Shown here: positions 5,571-5,604 of the stretch, in pieces
Numbering within the stretch: the first letter of the stretch is position 1
Layout: each line of letters opens with the position of its first letter
From: Bacteroidetes bacterium CG23_combo_of_CG06-09_8_20_14_all_32_9
GTDB taxonomy: Bacteria; Bacteroidota; Bacteroidia; Bacteroidales; GWA2-32-17
NCBI GenBank assembly: GCA_002771395.1
Contig: PCSS01000124.1
Coordinates: 1-5,604 of the forward strand
Direction of reading: 5' to 3'
Length of the DNA stretch: 5,604 nt
The notes under the pieces: generated by a model
What the model was told of the DNA's origin: nothing
Database searches by the model: none
Seen by the model: the letters and a program-made list of their open reading frames with translations, nothing else
Translations under genes and position numbers: made by a program

Positions 5571-5604
5571 AGTTGCCGCTGCACTTGAAGCCAATTGTTC
5601 TATC

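Noticed and set aside
5556..5603. Possible 3' end of a minus-strand gene (frame ending ...TIIES, stop at 5556-5558)
   Set aside because: Only 15 codons are visible at the window edge; plausible residue composition alone is not enough to call a gene.
1..5604. CRISPR array, tRNA/rRNA, riboswitch, toxin-antitoxin or defence system
   Set aside because: No regularly spaced identical repeats, no cloverleaf or rRNA signature, and every sizeable frame is accounted for by the housekeeping genes listed or is a shadow.

Overview
The window looks like a piece of an AT-rich Bacteroidota chromosome. Four things suggest this. Translation starts lack a clear Shine-Dalgarno sequence. A DUF5063 / 3'-5' exonuclease / RlmI-like methyltransferase cassette is present, an order I associate with Bacteroidota. 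The menaquinone genes belong to the futalosine route. The last stretch carries a piece of an IS66-type transposase. The assignment to phylum is an inference from gene content, not from a marker gene.

Layout. At 1-366 is the 3' part of ridA (enamine/imine deaminase), cut by the window edge. After 58 bp comes a same-strand block with overlapping genes: a DUF5063 protein (425-1051), a DEDDy 3'-5' exonuclease (1041-1652, 11-nt overlap) and a PUA plus Rossmann rRNA cytosine methyltransferase (1624-2811, 29-nt overlap). From 2812 to 3184 lies a 373-bp gene-free stretch between converging genes; it is full of imperfect inverted and direct repeats. On the minus strand, folE (GTP cyclohydrolase I) runs from 3808 down to 3185. 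A 63-bp divergent spacer separates it from mqnB (3872-4504) and mqnD (4501-5331), which overlap by ATGA. Downstream, converging on mqnD and only 15 bp from it, is the decayed C-terminus of an IS66-family transposase (minus strand, 5550-5347). The last ~50 bases hold no gene I can identify.

How the genes fit together. mqnB and mqnD encode two steps of the futalosine menaquinone pathway (futalosine hydrolysis and 1,4-dihydroxy-6-naphthoate formation); MqnC, which acts between them, must lie elsewhere. The exonuclease and methyltransferase are both plausible RNA-processing or RNA-modifying enzymes. Their overlap with the DUF5063 gene implies translational coupling and hints that DUF5063 may work with RNA or the ribosome. 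folE feeds pterin synthesis and has no visible pathway partner here.

I see no defence system, CRISPR array, RNA gene or obviously new multi-gene system. The points most worth a second look are the coupled DUF5063 cassette, the repeat-rich convergent spacer and the transposase remnant with adjacent short duplications.
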